A stretch of DNA of 64,000 bases from Eubacterium sp. OM08-24 (GCF_003438075.1 NZ_QSTA01000001.1:868001-932000); one strand, 5' to 3'. Counted from the first letter of the stretch, positions 52,785-62,410 are shown. Numbers and translations are program-made. Notes: generated by a model not told the origin, from the sequence alone.

Positions 52785-53349
52785 TAAGCTGTATTACGCA
52801 AAAATCACAGAGGACTCTGACGGAAACGAAACCTATGACACCCCTATTCCGCTTGCAAAGGCGATGAGTGCGGAACTTTCGGTAGAGCTTGCCGAGGCAA
52901 CACTTTATGCCGATGACGGTGCGTCAGAGGTTGTAAAGGAATTTCAGAGCGGTACGCTTACACTCGGTATTGACAACATCGGAACAGCCGTTGCAGAGGA
53001 TTTGACCGGTGCGACAATCGACAAAAACAAGGTGTTGGTTTCCGCATCTGAGGACGGAGCACCGCCCGTTGCAATCGGTTTTCGTGCAAAGAAAGCGAAC
53101 GGCAAGTATCGTTACTTCTGGCTTTACAGAGTGAAGTTTGGCATTCCTGCAACTAATCTTACCACAAAGGGCGAAAGCATCGAGTTTTCCACTCCGTCGA
53201 TTGAGGGTACGGTTATCCGCAGAAACAAGGCTGACAAGCTCGGCAAGCACCCGTGGAAGGCTGAAATTTCAGAGGACGATACAGGTGTTGCAAGTGACAC
53301 AATCAGCGGTTGGTACACTCAGGTGTACGAGCCGACCTATGCTGAATAA
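52765..53349 (+). CDS. Major tail protein, phi13 family
   Basis: The 194-residue protein (MATIGLDKLYYAKITEDSDG, AMSAELSVELAEATLYADDG, TTKGESIEFSTPSIEGTV) is the tail tube subunit of the phi13 type. GGAGGAG precedes the ATG. Intact and of normal length. Confidence 0.9.
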   Translation: MATIGLDKLYYAKITEDSDGNETYDTPIPLAKAMSAELSVELAEATLYADDGASEVVKEFQSGTLTLGIDNIGTAVAEDLTGATIDKNKVLVSASEDGAPPVAIGFRAKKANGKYRYFWLYRVKFGIPATNLTTKGESIEFSTPSIEGTVIRRNKADKLGKHPWKAEISEDDTGVASDTISGWYTQVYEPTYAE

Positions 53350-53364
53350 ATACGGAGGTGCGTT

Positions 53365-53745
53365 ATGACTGACAGAGGAAATATTATTAAAATCGGTGAA
53401 AACGAATATGAGCTTATTCTCACCACAAGAGCAACAAAGGAAATTGCCAAAAGATACGGCGGACTTGAAAACCTCGGTGACAGGCTGATGAAAAGTGAAA
53501 ATTTTGAAATGGCACTTGATGAAATCATCTGGCTTATCACCTTGCTTGCAAATCAGGGCGTTATGATTTACAATCTAAAAAATCCAAACAGCAAAAAGCC
53601 TTTGCTTTGTGAGAACGAGGTTGAACTTTTGACCTCACCGTTTGACCTTGCAGAATACAAGAATGCAATTATGGACTCAATGCAGAAAGGCACAAAGCGA
53701 AACATTGAAAGTGAGCAAACCTCAAAAAACACGAAAGTCGGGTAA
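53365..53745 (+). CDS. Tail assembly chaperone (gpG-like)
   Basis: The 126-residue zero-frame product (ELILTTRATKEIAKRYGGLE, ALDEIIWLITLLANQGVMIY) is the gpG-type chaperone that binds the tape measure protein. A canonical slippery heptamer A AAA AAC lies at 53724-53730, seven codons before the stop, followed by a strong hairpin. CGGAGGTG precedes the start. Confidence 0.88.
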   Translation: MTDRGNIIKIGENEYELILTTRATKEIAKRYGGLENLGDRLMKSENFEMALDEIIWLITLLANQGVMIYNLKNPNSKKPLLCENEVELLTSPFDLAEYKNAIMDSMQKGTKRNIESEQTSKNTKVG

Positions 53746-53933
53746 CAGACGCTGAGCTGTTCACCCGACTTCTTTATTACGGACTTGCTCACCTAAATCT
53801 TTCGCAGGAAGAAGTGTGGCTCATGCCATTTGGACTTTTGCTTGATTTGTGGGAGTGCCATAAGCAGTATAACGGCATTGCAAAGCCAAAACGAGTTGCT
53901 TGCATTGATGATGTTATTCCTTATGGGGTTTGA
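53365..53933 (+). CDS. Frameshifted tail chaperone fusion (gpGT-like), made by -1 frameshift at 53730
   Basis: After slipping back one base at 53724-53730, translation continues in the -1 frame as HESRVTDAELFTRLLYYGLA, HLNLSQEEVWLMPFGLLLDL, WECHKQYNGIAKPKR and ends at TGA 53931. The second part has no start codon of its own and matches the gpT-type C-terminal chaperone. Siphophages make gpGT at a few percent of gpG; the fused form links tape measure and tail tube. Confidence 0.85.
53724..53771 (+). promoter_or_regulatory. Programmed -1 ribosomal frameshift signal
   Basis: Slippery A AAA AAC (53724-53730) is in the correct zero-frame phase. Four bases later AAGTCGGGT (53735-53743) pairs perfectly with ACCCGACTT (53763-53771), extended inside by AACAG/CTGTT. 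Site, spacing and stem fit the standard mechanism. Confidence 0.85.
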
Positions 53934-53948
53934 TTATTCTGAAAAGGA

Positions 53949-53977
53949 TTGAGATTTATTAAGCAGTATGATATAAT
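53949..53977 (+). promoter_or_regulatory. Sigma-A promoter of the tail-operon moron
   Basis: TTGAGA (53949-53954) and TATAAT (53972-53977) with 17-base spacing, 39 bases before the ATG. Placed in the gap between gpGT and the inserted gene. Confidence 0.8.
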
Positions 53978-54016
53978 TAGCCCATTAAAAAACTGAAATT
54001 GTTAGGAGTCTTAATT

Positions 54017-54940
54017 ATGGCAAAGAGAATAAGAATGAATGAAGTTCCTTGTTGGCAGGAGGAGAGAAATTTTACAAAATGGCTTGCTGATAATATAGAT
54101 TGCGTAGGAAATATTATTGGAAGAAACATTGTAAGTGCGTGTACTGAAGTGAAAGAATCTAGTGAATATGGCAAAGGAAAATACCCAGTTGATATTCTTG
54201 CAATTGACGAAAATGATGAAAAAATTGTTGTTGAGAATCAATATTTTTTAAGTAATCATATTCATTTAGGTGAAATACTTACCTATTCAGCTTGGAATTC
54301 AGTTTCAACAATTGTATGGATTACAGAAGATATAGACGAGGAACACTTTCGTGCGGTAGAATACATAAAAGAATTAGCTCAATCTTCAGATAGAAAGCTT
54401 GAATTTTGGATACTGTTAATGTCTCCAGATGAAAATTCAGATTTACTTAATGACCCAAATGTGATTTTAAAAGTGGCGACAAAGGATGATTGTATAAAAA
54501 GAGATTCAAATGTTAAGCCACCAATAAATGCAGAATTAAATATTGAATTTTGGAACAGGTTTGAAAGTGTAGTTTTGAAATATGGATTTTCCCTTTCACG
54601 ACAAGGACGTACAGATTGTATTAATTTACGATGGGGAAAATCCTATGAAATGAATGTTCCATTTAGAAAAAATAACATAAATATTGAAGTGAATTTTAAG
54701 AAGTTTGGAACTATTTTCTATGATGCAATTGATGCAGATTTTGATTCTATTGTTGAGGAACTTTGTTTAGGAAAATATGATGAGATTAGTTTGAATCAAT
54801 ATAGTAAATATTCCCAGATTAGAGTTAAAATACCAGCACAGGTTGAAAATATAGATAAATGGGATGAATATATCGAAAGAATGATAGGCATTATTCTAAA
54901 ATTAAGAGAAATCGCAGATAGGTATGAGTTTTGCTACTGA
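54017..54940 (+). CDS. DUF4268-like PD-(D/E)XK nuclease-fold protein, prophage moron
   Basis: The 307-residue protein has an N-terminal nuclease-like domain: YPVDILAIDENDEKIVVENQ supplies the D ... E-x-x motif, followed by HLGEILTYSAWNSVSTIVWI. The C-terminal half resembles DUF4268 (FWNRFESVVLKYGFS, NNINIEVNFKKFG). It is much more AT-rich than the tail genes around it and has its own promoter, ribosome site (AGGAG) and terminator, so it is expressed from the lysogen. Genes in this place are often anti-phage or host-fitness factors; here nuclease-based superinfection exclusion is a fair guess, not shown. Confidence 0.7.
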   Translation: MAKRIRMNEVPCWQEERNFTKWLADNIDCVGNIIGRNIVSACTEVKESSEYGKGKYPVDILAIDENDEKIVVENQYFLSNHIHLGEILTYSAWNSVSTIVWITEDIDEEHFRAVEYIKELAQSSDRKLEFWILLMSPDENSDLLNDPNVILKVATKDDCIKRDSNVKPPINAELNIEFWNRFESVVLKYGFSLSRQGRTDCINLRWGKSYEMNVPFRKNNINIEVNFKKFGTIFYDAIDADFDSIVEELCLGKYDEISLNQYSKYSQIRVKIPAQVENIDKWDEYIERMIGIILKLREIADRYEFCY

Positions 54941-55022
54941 TAGTAAATTACAGATTTTTCAGAATGAGTAATATTCATAGATATGATATGTCAAATTTCA
55001 ATTTATCTATACAATAATTTCA

Positions 55023-55053
55023 AGGAGTAACCAAAAGGTTGCTCCTTTTTTAA
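55023..55053 (+). terminator. Terminator of the moron
   Basis: AGGAGTAACC (from 55024) pairs with GGTTGCTCCT (to 55046), followed by six T. Confidence 0.9.
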
Positions 55054-55062
55054 TACACTTTT

Positions 55063-55083
55063 GAGCCAATAGGCTCTTTTTTT
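55063..55083 (+). terminator. Hairpin with T-run before the tape measure gene
   Basis: GAGCC-AATA-GGCTC followed by TTTTTTTATGCCC. Fourth of the similar prophage hairpins. Confidence 0.7.
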
Positions 55084-55111
55084 ATGCCCTAAAATGAGGA
55101 GGTGAACTTAA

Positions 55112-57718
55112 ATGTCAGATAGTTTTGGACTTAAGCTTGGCATTGAGGGCGAAAAGGAATTTAAAAAGTCGCTTGCAGAAATCAATCAGAGCTTTAAGGT
55201 GCTCGGCTCTGAGATGAAACTTGTGTCCTCGCAGTTTGATAAGAATGACAATTCCGTTCAGGCTTTGTCTGCAAGAAATACGGTTCTTAATAAGGAGATT
55301 GACGCACAAAAGCAGAAGATTGAAGCCCTCAGGCAGGCACTTGCAAATGCATCGGAGTCCTTTGGTGAAACCGACAGAAGAACACAAAGCTGGCAGATTC
55401 AGCTCAACAACGCACAGGCATCACTCAACAGTATGGAGCGTGAGCTTGGAAGCAATAATTCTGCACTTGAACAGGCAAAGACGGATATTGAGGGGACAGA
55501 AAAATCTCTTGAAAAGGTTGACGGTCGGCTTGATGATACTGCCGAAAGTGCCGATGATATGGGCGATGAAATCAAGGACGCAGGCGACAAGGCGGATAAG
55601 TCAAAGGAGAGATTTTCAAAGCTTGGTTCGGTACTCAAGGGTGTGGGCGTTGCGATGGGTGCGGTTGTTACTGTGGCGGCCGCAACAGCCGTAAAGCTAG
55701 GCAAGGAGGTAGTTAATGCCTATGCCGACTATGAACAGCTTGTCGGCGGTGTTGATACGCTTTTCAAGGGTTCATCACAGAAGCTGCAAAGCTACGCATC
55801 TAATGCCTATAAAACGGCAGGCCTTTCTGCAAATGACTATATGGAAACTGTTACAGGCTTTTCCGCAAGCCTCATTCAGTCGCTTGGCGGTGATACGGAC
55901 AAGTCGGTAAAGTATGCCGATATGGCAATCACGGATATGGCAGATAACGCAAACAAGATGGGTACAGATATGTCACTCATTCAGAATGCGTATCAGGGCT
56001 TTGCCAAGCAAAATTACACAATGCTCGATAACCTTAAACTCGGCTACGGCGGTACTAAAGAGGAAATGCAAAGACTTCTCTCTGACGCAGAGAAAATATC
56101 GGGCATTAAGTACGATATTTCGTCATATGCCGATGTGGTCGATGCAATCCACGTTATGCAGGAGAGTATGGATATTGCCGGCACTACCGCAAAAGAGGCG
56201 GAGGGTACAATTTCGGGTTCGGTTAATGCGTTGAAATCCTCAGTTACGAATCTTGTGGTAGGATTTGGTGACGCAAACGCTGAACTTGATGTGTTGTGTG
56301 AAAATGTTGTAACGGCATTTCAGACCGTGCTTGAAAATATCTCACCTATTGTGGAAAATCTCATCTCCGCCTTGCCGACAGTAATTACTACACTGCTTGA
56401 ATCGGCAGGTGAAATGCTCCCTACGGTTCTGGAAACTCTTGCAGAATTGTTTGCACAGGTGCTTGAGGGATTGCTTCAGCTTTTGCCACAGCTGATTCCC
56501 GTTGCGGTATCGGCTTTATTAACAATTACGAATGCAATTGTTGAAAATCTGCCCTTGTTGATTGAGTCGGCAACCTTGCTCGTAGCAACTCTCGTACAGG
56601 GCCTTGCAGATGCACTGCCGACTCTAATTCCTACTGCGGTCAATGCGGTTATGACGATTGTACAGGGACTTCTGGACAGCTTGCCGTCAATTCTTGACGC
56701 AGGACTTGAACTTGTGTCAGCACTTGCACAGGGTATTCTTGATGCACTTCCCGACCTCATATCTAAACTGCCTCAGATTATTATGGGCATAGTTACATTT
56801 CTTTTAAATTCAATACCGCAAATCATACAGACGGGCATTAAGCTGCTGACCTCTCTTGTCGGTGCTTTGCCCGATATTATCACAGCAATAGTCAAGGCAA
56901 TTCCGCAGATTATCAACGGGATTATAAATGCGGTAATAAATTCAATTCCGCAGATTATTCAGGCAGGCATTGACTTGCTCATTTCACTTGTCAAGGCTCT
57001 GCCCACCATTATCGTCACAATCGTGAATGCAATACCCGACATCATTTCAGGCATTGTTAATGCTCTTATTGACAATATTCCGGCAATAATTCAGGCAGGT
57101 ATTGATTTGTTGATTTCGCTTGTTAAGAATCTGCCGACTATCATTAAGGAAATTGTAAAGGCAGTACCTAAGATTATTGAAGGCATTGTAAAGGCCTTTG
57201 GTTCACTTATGTACAAGATTGTTGAAATTGGCGGTAACATTGTAAAAGGCTTGTGGGACGGTATCTGCGGTCTTGCATCGTGGCTCTGGGATTCAGTCAG
57301 CGGTTGGATTTCGGGTATCTGGGACGGCATCTGCGACTTTTTTGGCATTCACTCACCGTCAAAGGAAATGGCATGGGTTGGCGAAATGCTCGTCAAGGGT
57401 CTTGCCGGCTCTATTGACAAGAACGGTGATATGGCTGTTCGTGCCGCCGAGGGTATGAGCAGTGATGTTTCAAGTGTTATGAACTCACTTGCTGATGATA
57501 TGAAAACTGCTTTGCCGACTGATTTCAGCATTGACAGAAATGTTAAAGGATTGGTTGATAATTCAAATTCTGCTGCTTTTGGTAAGAGCGGTCTTTCGCT
57601 TGTGCTGAATATTGCAAATTTTAACAACTACTCAAATGACGATATTTCTCAGCTTACAAATGAAATTATGGAAACTGCAGGTCAGTTTGCCAAAAGGAAA
57701 GGACTGGTGTTTGCTTGA
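55112..57718 (+). CDS. Tail tape measure protein
   Basis: The 868-residue protein sets tail length. Residues 1-160 are coiled coil (EKEFKKSLAEINQSFKVLGS), then a hydrophobic helix (VGVAMGAVVTVAAATAVKLG), a TMP domain (YADYEQLVGGVDTLFKGSSQ) and a long hydrophobic section of about 37-residue repeats (IPQIINGIINAVINSIPQII, AGIDLLISLVKALPTII). The C-terminus has LWDGICGLASWLWDSVSGWI and a typical FFGIHSPSKEM motif. AGGAGG precedes the start. The product is AT-richness and codon-normal for the phage. Confidence 0.93.
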   Translation: MSDSFGLKLGIEGEKEFKKSLAEINQSFKVLGSEMKLVSSQFDKNDNSVQALSARNTVLNKEIDAQKQKIEALRQALANASESFGETDRRTQSWQIQLNNAQASLNSMERELGSNNSALEQAKTDIEGTEKSLEKVDGRLDDTAESADDMGDEIKDAGDKADKSKERFSKLGSVLKGVGVAMGAVVTVAAATAVKLGKEVVNAYADYEQLVGGVDTLFKGSSQKLQSYASNAYKTAGLSANDYMETVTGFSASLIQSLGGDTDKSVKYADMAITDMADNANKMGTDMSLIQNAYQGFAKQNYTMLDNLKLGYGGTKEEMQRLLSDAEKISGIKYDISSYADVVDAIHVMQESMDIAGTTAKEAEGTISGSVNALKSSVTNLVVGFGDANAELDVLCENVVTAFQTVLENISPIVENLISALPTVITTLLESAGEMLPTVLETLAELFAQVLEGLLQLLPQLIPVAVSALLTITNAIVENLPLLIESATLLVATLVQGLADALPTLIPTAVNAVMTIVQGLLDSLPSILDAGLELVSALAQGILDALPDLISKLPQIIMGIVTFLLNSIPQIIQTGIKLLTSLVGALPDIITAIVKAIPQIINGIINAVINSIPQIIQAGIDLLISLVKALPTIIVTIVNAIPDIISGIVNALIDNIPAIIQAGIDLLISLVKNLPTIIKEIVKAVPKIIEGIVKAFGSLMYKIVEIGGNIVKGLWDGICGLASWLWDSVSGWISGIWDGICDFFGIHSPSKEMAWVGEMLVKGLAGSIDKNGDMAVRAAEGMSSDVSSVMNSLADDMKTALPTDFSIDRNVKGLVDNSNSAAFGKSGLSLVLNIANFNNYSNDDISQLTNEIMETAGQFAKRKGLVFA

Positions 57719-58770
57719 ACTATTTTGAATACAAAGGCATCAGGTCATCTGATATGGGACTTCATATACAGAGAAAGAATGTGTACTCCTCGCCAAAGTA
57801 TGACTCTTCCTTTGTATCAATCCCCGGTCGCAATGGTGATTTGATTGTACCGAATCGCAGATATGAAAACACACAGGTGAGCTATTCTGTATATCTGTCT
57901 GCAAAGAACAGTCAACAGCTTGCTGACAGCATTACAAAAATCAAGGCATGGCTGTACACACAGCCCGACAGGTATCACATACTAAAGGACAGCTATGACA
58001 AAAGATTTTTCAGATATGCTCTCTTTAACTCCTCGCTTGATATTGAAGATGAGCTTAACAAAATCGGTGTGTTTACCGTAAGCTTTAACTGCAAGCCGTT
58101 TAAATATGACATTGATGGTGAGTTACCGCACAGTATTGATGTGGTGCTGAATTTTCCGTATATGATTTTTTGCAGAATGGACGGTTCAAAGCCGGAAAAT
58201 GACTGGAGCAACCGTTGGAATCAGACGGCAGACCTTGTTGTGCCGAGTGGTAAGAATATGTTTGTACTGAATACAAATTCGTGGACAGACGGCTACTGGG
58301 ACTACTATTCAGATGCCGACAAGAGCAGAATATATCTTAAGGTGAACGAAAACTGGAAGAAGGAGAATGCAAGGTTTGCCCTCTACACATTTCTCGGTGA
58401 CGAAACCGCATGGCATTCTCTTGAGAAGGTCAGCGAGGATATTTACAGAGTGACCTTGCCGTCAAAGGGTGAAACCGTACTTGTGAATCCGTACAGCTTT
58501 GAGAGCAGACCGCTTATTCATCTTAACGGCAACGGTGCGGGTACGCTTACCATTGATAACGAAAACGGCAGACACGAATGGACATTCAACGATATTGACG
58601 AGTTCATTGAGATTGACAGCGAAAAGATGTGCTTTTACAAGGACAACACGCTGAAAAATGATACGGTTACAGGCACGGGATTTCCTTTGCTTGTAAAGGG
58701 CGAAAACAGGTTTATTCTCGGCGGTGGCATAACAGACGGTTCAGTATTTCCAAGGTGGTGTTCGTTATGA
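57715..58770 (+). CDS. Distal tail protein (Dit, siphovirus tail family)
   Basis: The 351-residue protein begins NYFEYKGIRSSDMGLHIQRK and contains SIPGRNGDLIVPNRRYENTQ and GVFTVSFNCKPFKYD, the N-terminal signature of the Sipho_tail (Dit) family; the rest is a beta-rich extension, perhaps carbohydrate-binding. It starts with TTG overlapping the tape measure stop by four bases. Dit forms the baseplate hub ring. Confidence 0.88.
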   Translation: MNYFEYKGIRSSDMGLHIQRKNVYSSPKYDSSFVSIPGRNGDLIVPNRRYENTQVSYSVYLSAKNSQQLADSITKIKAWLYTQPDRYHILKDSYDKRFFRYALFNSSLDIEDELNKIGVFTVSFNCKPFKYDIDGELPHSIDVVLNFPYMIFCRMDGSKPENDWSNRWNQTADLVVPSGKNMFVLNTNSWTDGYWDYYSDADKSRIYLKVNENWKKENARFALYTFLGDETAWHSLEKVSEDIYRVTLPSKGETVLVNPYSFESRPLIHLNGNGAGTLTIDNENGRHEWTFNDIDEFIEIDSEKMCFYKDNTLKNDTVTGTGFPLLVKGENRFILGGGITDGSVFPRWCSL

Positions 58771-61052
58771 TGCCGATTTTATACAGAGCAGATGAAACTG
58801 AGTTTGACACCTACGGAATCGGTGTGCTGTCGGACTGCACCTTTTGCGAAGTTACAGAGGAGAGAAACGGTGCGTTTGAATGTGTGATGAAATATCCTCT
58901 GCACGGTGCATTGTTTGATGAGATTAAAAACGACAGGGTTATACTCGTTAAGCCGAATGACACATCAAGGTCACAGCCGTTTCGCATATACAGAATTACA
59001 ACACCGATGAACGGCATCATCACAGTGTATGCACAGCATATGTCATATGATTTGTCGGGCATTGGTGTGCTATGCTTTGAGAGCAAATCGGTTTCGCCAC
59101 AGCTTGCACTTGAAAGAATTTTTGCGAATACTTCATCAAAGCACGGCTTTAAATGCAGGACAGACCTTTCTGCACCTATGGCATTTTCAGTCGACAGGCC
59201 GATGAGCGTTCGTGCTGTTCTGGGCGGTACGGAAGGTTCAGTCCTTGATGTGTGGGGCGGTGAATACGAATGGGATATGTTCGATGTCATTCTTCACTCA
59301 AAGCGTGGCAAAGACAACGGTGTTGTGATTGAATACGGCAAGAACCTCACCTCACTTGAGCAGGACAATGATTTTTCATCGGTATATACACACCTTTTGC
59401 CCTATGCGGTTGTAAAGAACGGTGATACCGAAAATGTGGTTACTCTTTCGGAAGCCGTACTTCCTGTTGTCGAAAAATATGCGAGAGAGAAAACCTTAAT
59501 CAAGGACTTTTCGTCATTTTTTAAGGACGGAGAAACCGTTACCGAGGACACACTTCGAGCAAAGGCTAAGTCATACATCAAACAGAATCCGTTCGGTGAC
59601 GAAACTCCCACGGTGAAGGTGTCGTTTGAACCGCTATGGCAACAGCCCGAATATTCGCAGTTCCTCGAAAAGGTGAACCTCTGCGACACAGTGACCGTCA
59701 GGCACCCAGATATGAATATTGAGGTAAAGACGAAGGTTATTGAAACCGTATATGACGCACTGGCCGAGAAATATTCATCAATCACACTCGGAACGGCAAA
59801 ATCAAACTTTGTGAATACGGTTGCAGAAATCAAAAGTACAACCGATAAAATCAAAAAGGAAACCGACAGCTTTCCGTTACTTATGAATACTGCTATTAAA
59901 AATGCCACTTCGCTGATTTCAGGTCAGCAAGGTGGCTTTGTTGTTATGCACACGGATTCTGTTACAGGCAAGCCGTATGAACTTTTGATTCTTGACAACG
60001 AAAATCTGTACGATGCAAGGAATGTGTGGCGGTGGAATGTCGGTGGCTTAGGTTTTTCAAAGAGTGGATACAACGGCCCGTATGAAACTGCGATTACGGC
60101 TGACGGAAAAATCGTGGCTGACTTTATCACAAGCGGAACGCTTATGGCAAATATCATCAAGGCGGGAGTAATCAGTTCGGCTGATAATTCTTCATGGTGG
60201 GATTTAGAAAGCGGAGAGGTACACCTAAGTGCATATACAAAAACAGAGGATACCGACAAACTCAGCGACAGTATTGCTGAAATTACAGAAAGGACATCAA
60301 CACTTGAACAGACCGCAGAGGACATTTCCTTTAAAATCAACGAGCAGTCCACGGGCGGAAAGAACTATCTTTTAAACTCATCGGCTCTCAACGGACTTTC
60401 GGATGATTGGGAGTATTCGGGATTGGTCACTGTACTTTCCGATACAGATGTAATCAGTCATACCTCTTCGGGTTCTGCTTTTGTACTCGGTGAGGAAAGC
60501 ACCTTGTCGCAAAGTGTGTATAACTCGGTTGCCGACAGATCCTTTGTGCTGTCACTCAGAGCAAAGAAAAGCTATTCACAGCTTAGTGCATATATGTATG
60601 TTCAGTACAACGGAGTTAAAAGAGAATATCTTTTTAATACAAAGGACAGCTTTGATTGGACAGATTTTTCCGTTGTACTCCCCGATGTTTCGGACGGTGA
60701 AAACACGGTATTCATTTACAGCCGTGGTTCTTCCCTTAAGGTAAGCGACCTTATGCTTACTGACGGAAGTATTATCCAACACTGGTCGCCTGCACCGAAC
60801 GAGATATACACAAACGAGGTAAAGATTGACCGCAAAGGCATTGAGGTTTCAAACAGCAAGTCCTCGCAGAAAACAGTAATTACAAACACTGAATTTTCCG
60901 GCTACTACAACGGTGAAAAGATATTCACCCTAAACAAGGACGAAACTCAGACGAAGAAAACTACAGTTGACGGTGAGCTTACAATCGGCAGAACAAAGCT
61001 GATTCCGATGTCAAACAGTTCACAGGGACTCAACATTGTAATTCTTGATTAG
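58767..61052 (+). CDS. Tail-associated (Tal/endopeptidase-type) tip protein
   Basis: The 761-residue protein has an N-terminal gp27-like hub domain (MPILYRADETEFDTYGIG, VTEERNGAFECVMKYPLHGA, AQHMSYDLSGIGVLC) and a longer C-terminal fibre part (GKIVADFITSGTLMANIIKA). This matches the prophage endopeptidase tail/minor structural protein family. The start ATG 58767 follows AAGGTGG by eight bases; the frame also allows GTG 58755. It attaches to Dit and contacts the host cell. Confidence 0.88.
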   Translation: MMPILYRADETEFDTYGIGVLSDCTFCEVTEERNGAFECVMKYPLHGALFDEIKNDRVILVKPNDTSRSQPFRIYRITTPMNGIITVYAQHMSYDLSGIGVLCFESKSVSPQLALERIFANTSSKHGFKCRTDLSAPMAFSVDRPMSVRAVLGGTEGSVLDVWGGEYEWDMFDVILHSKRGKDNGVVIEYGKNLTSLEQDNDFSSVYTHLLPYAVVKNGDTENVVTLSEAVLPVVEKYAREKTLIKDFSSFFKDGETVTEDTLRAKAKSYIKQNPFGDETPTVKVSFEPLWQQPEYSQFLEKVNLCDTVTVRHPDMNIEVKTKVIETVYDALAEKYSSITLGTAKSNFVNTVAEIKSTTDKIKKETDSFPLLMNTAIKNATSLISGQQGGFVVMHTDSVTGKPYELLILDNENLYDARNVWRWNVGGLGFSKSGYNGPYETAITADGKIVADFITSGTLMANIIKAGVISSADNSSWWDLESGEVHLSAYTKTEDTDKLSDSIAEITERTSTLEQTAEDISFKINEQSTGGKNYLLNSSALNGLSDDWEYSGLVTVLSDTDVISHTSSGSAFVLGEESTLSQSVYNSVADRSFVLSLRAKKSYSQLSAYMYVQYNGVKREYLFNTKDSFDWTDFSVVLPDVSDGENTVFIYSRGSSLKVSDLMLTDGSIIQHWSPAPNEIYTNEVKIDRKGIEVSNSKSSQKTVITNTEFSGYYNGEKIFTLNKDETQTKKTTVDGELTIGRTKLIPMSNSSQGLNIVILD

Positions 61053-61060
61053 GAGGCAAT

Positions 61061-62410
61061 ATGGCAAAGACAACGGTTGTCAATAGAATTGACACGATTT
61101 ACATAGATACGGAAAATCCGACCGTATCAGTAAACACAACGGTAAATGACACAGGTCTTAAACACAGCATTACGATTACCATACGAGGTATTCCGATAAC
61201 TGGCATATCGGGACTTGCGTGGAACAAGGGGACGGCAAACAGGATTATTACCATTCCTACGGACAGCAGAACGGGTATTTTAAAGGCTATGTATGAAGAC
61301 AAGAGCGTTACGGCAAAGCTAACGGTCACCACATACAAGGGTTCAACCTATGTAGGCATTTCTGAAAGGAATTGTCAGATTGCAACCACCTCGCACAATT
61401 CAAGACCTGTTATTGAAGGCTTTATCTATCTTGACACCAATTTAAAGACCACTGCCGTTACGGGCAACTCAAAGCTGTTTATTCAGAACTATTCAAATCT
61501 CAAGGTTACTCCGCTTACGGCAAAGCCGAGAAATGAATCGAAGATTACAGGCTACACGGTAAGCTGTAACGGTGTGAGCAAATCAAGTACAACTGCAAAG
61601 GAATTGAATCTTGGTACAATCAACAAAAGCGGTGATGTGGTGGTTATGGTCACGGTCACGGACTCAAGAGGTTACACAACGAGCATTAAAAAGACGATTA
61701 CCGTTATTCCGTACAGCAGTCCGAATCTCAGTACGATTACACTAAGACGAACAAATGAGATTGAGTCGGAAATTCAGCTTATTTTCAACGGCTCATACTC
61801 ACCAATTACAATTGACGGGGTAAATCACAATCAGCTTTTATCCTTTCGCTACCAATACAAGAGGACAAGTGATGCAAACTACGGAAATTTTGTTGACATT
61901 TTAAGCAACCTTAAAATGAACGGCACAAGCTATTCGTACTCAAATCTTCAGCTTATGAATCTTGATGTGAATATGTCATATGACTTTCATATTGAAATCC
62001 GTGATGCTATGGAAAAGTCGGTTATTACAGACCTGTACTATTTAATTCCGCAGGGCACACCGCTTGTTTCTTTACGCAAACAAAAGGTAGGCATTAACAA
62101 TCCAAACCCACAATCCGCACTTGATGTGACGGGTGAAATACATATGAACGGCTTTCCTGTTATGGGCATTATACAGACCTCTGTTGAGGACGATGTCAGC
62201 CTTAACAGTCTTACAACGCAGGGTATTTATTTCAGACGAAGAGTACCGCAGGAGAATATGAACTATCCGGCACTTGTATTCGGTATGCTTGAAGTATTTT
62301 CTTGCAGTACAAATCTTGTGATACAGAGATATACGGCAAGGGACAGTCCGTTTGATGTGTATATCCGTTCAAAGGTGAATTCGAGCTGGAACAAGTGGGT
62401 TAAAAAATAG
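61061..62410 (+). CDS. DUF859-type phage minor structural protein
   Basis: The 449-residue protein (TVVNRIDTIYIDTENPTVSV, ISGLAWNKGTANRIITIPT, SRNYTTS-like repeats, QKVGINNPNPQSALDVTGEI) corresponds to the DUF859 fibre/baseplate proteins known from streptococcal phages. The Ig-like beta domains and the terminal YARDSPFDVYIRSKVNSSWN-like region (residues about 430-449) suggest receptor binding. AGGAGG precedes it. Confidence 0.8.
   Translation: MAKTTVVNRIDTIYIDTENPTVSVNTTVNDTGLKHSITITIRGIPITGISGLAWNKGTANRIITIPTDSRTGILKAMYEDKSVTAKLTVTTYKGSTYVGISERNCQIATTSHNSRPVIEGFIYLDTNLKTTAVTGNSKLFIQNYSNLKVTPLTAKPRNESKITGYTVSCNGVSKSSTTAKELNLGTINKSGDVVVMVTVTDSRGYTTSIKKTITVIPYSSPNLSTITLRRTNEIESEIQLIFNGSYSPITIDGVNHNQLLSFRYQYKRTSDANYGNFVDILSNLKMNGTSYSYSNLQLMNLDVNMSYDFHIEIRDAMEKSVITDLYYLIPQGTPLVSLRKQKVGINNPNPQSALDVTGEIHMNGFPVMGIIQTSVEDDVSLNSLTTQGIYFRRRVPQENMNYPALVFGMLEVFSCSTNLVIQRYTARDSPFDVYIRSKVNSSWNKWVKK

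Noticed and set aside
56360-57200. Tandem DNA repeat in the tape measure gene
   Set aside because: The periodicity is at protein level (hydrophobic 37-residue repeats); the codons differ too much for a recent DNA duplication.
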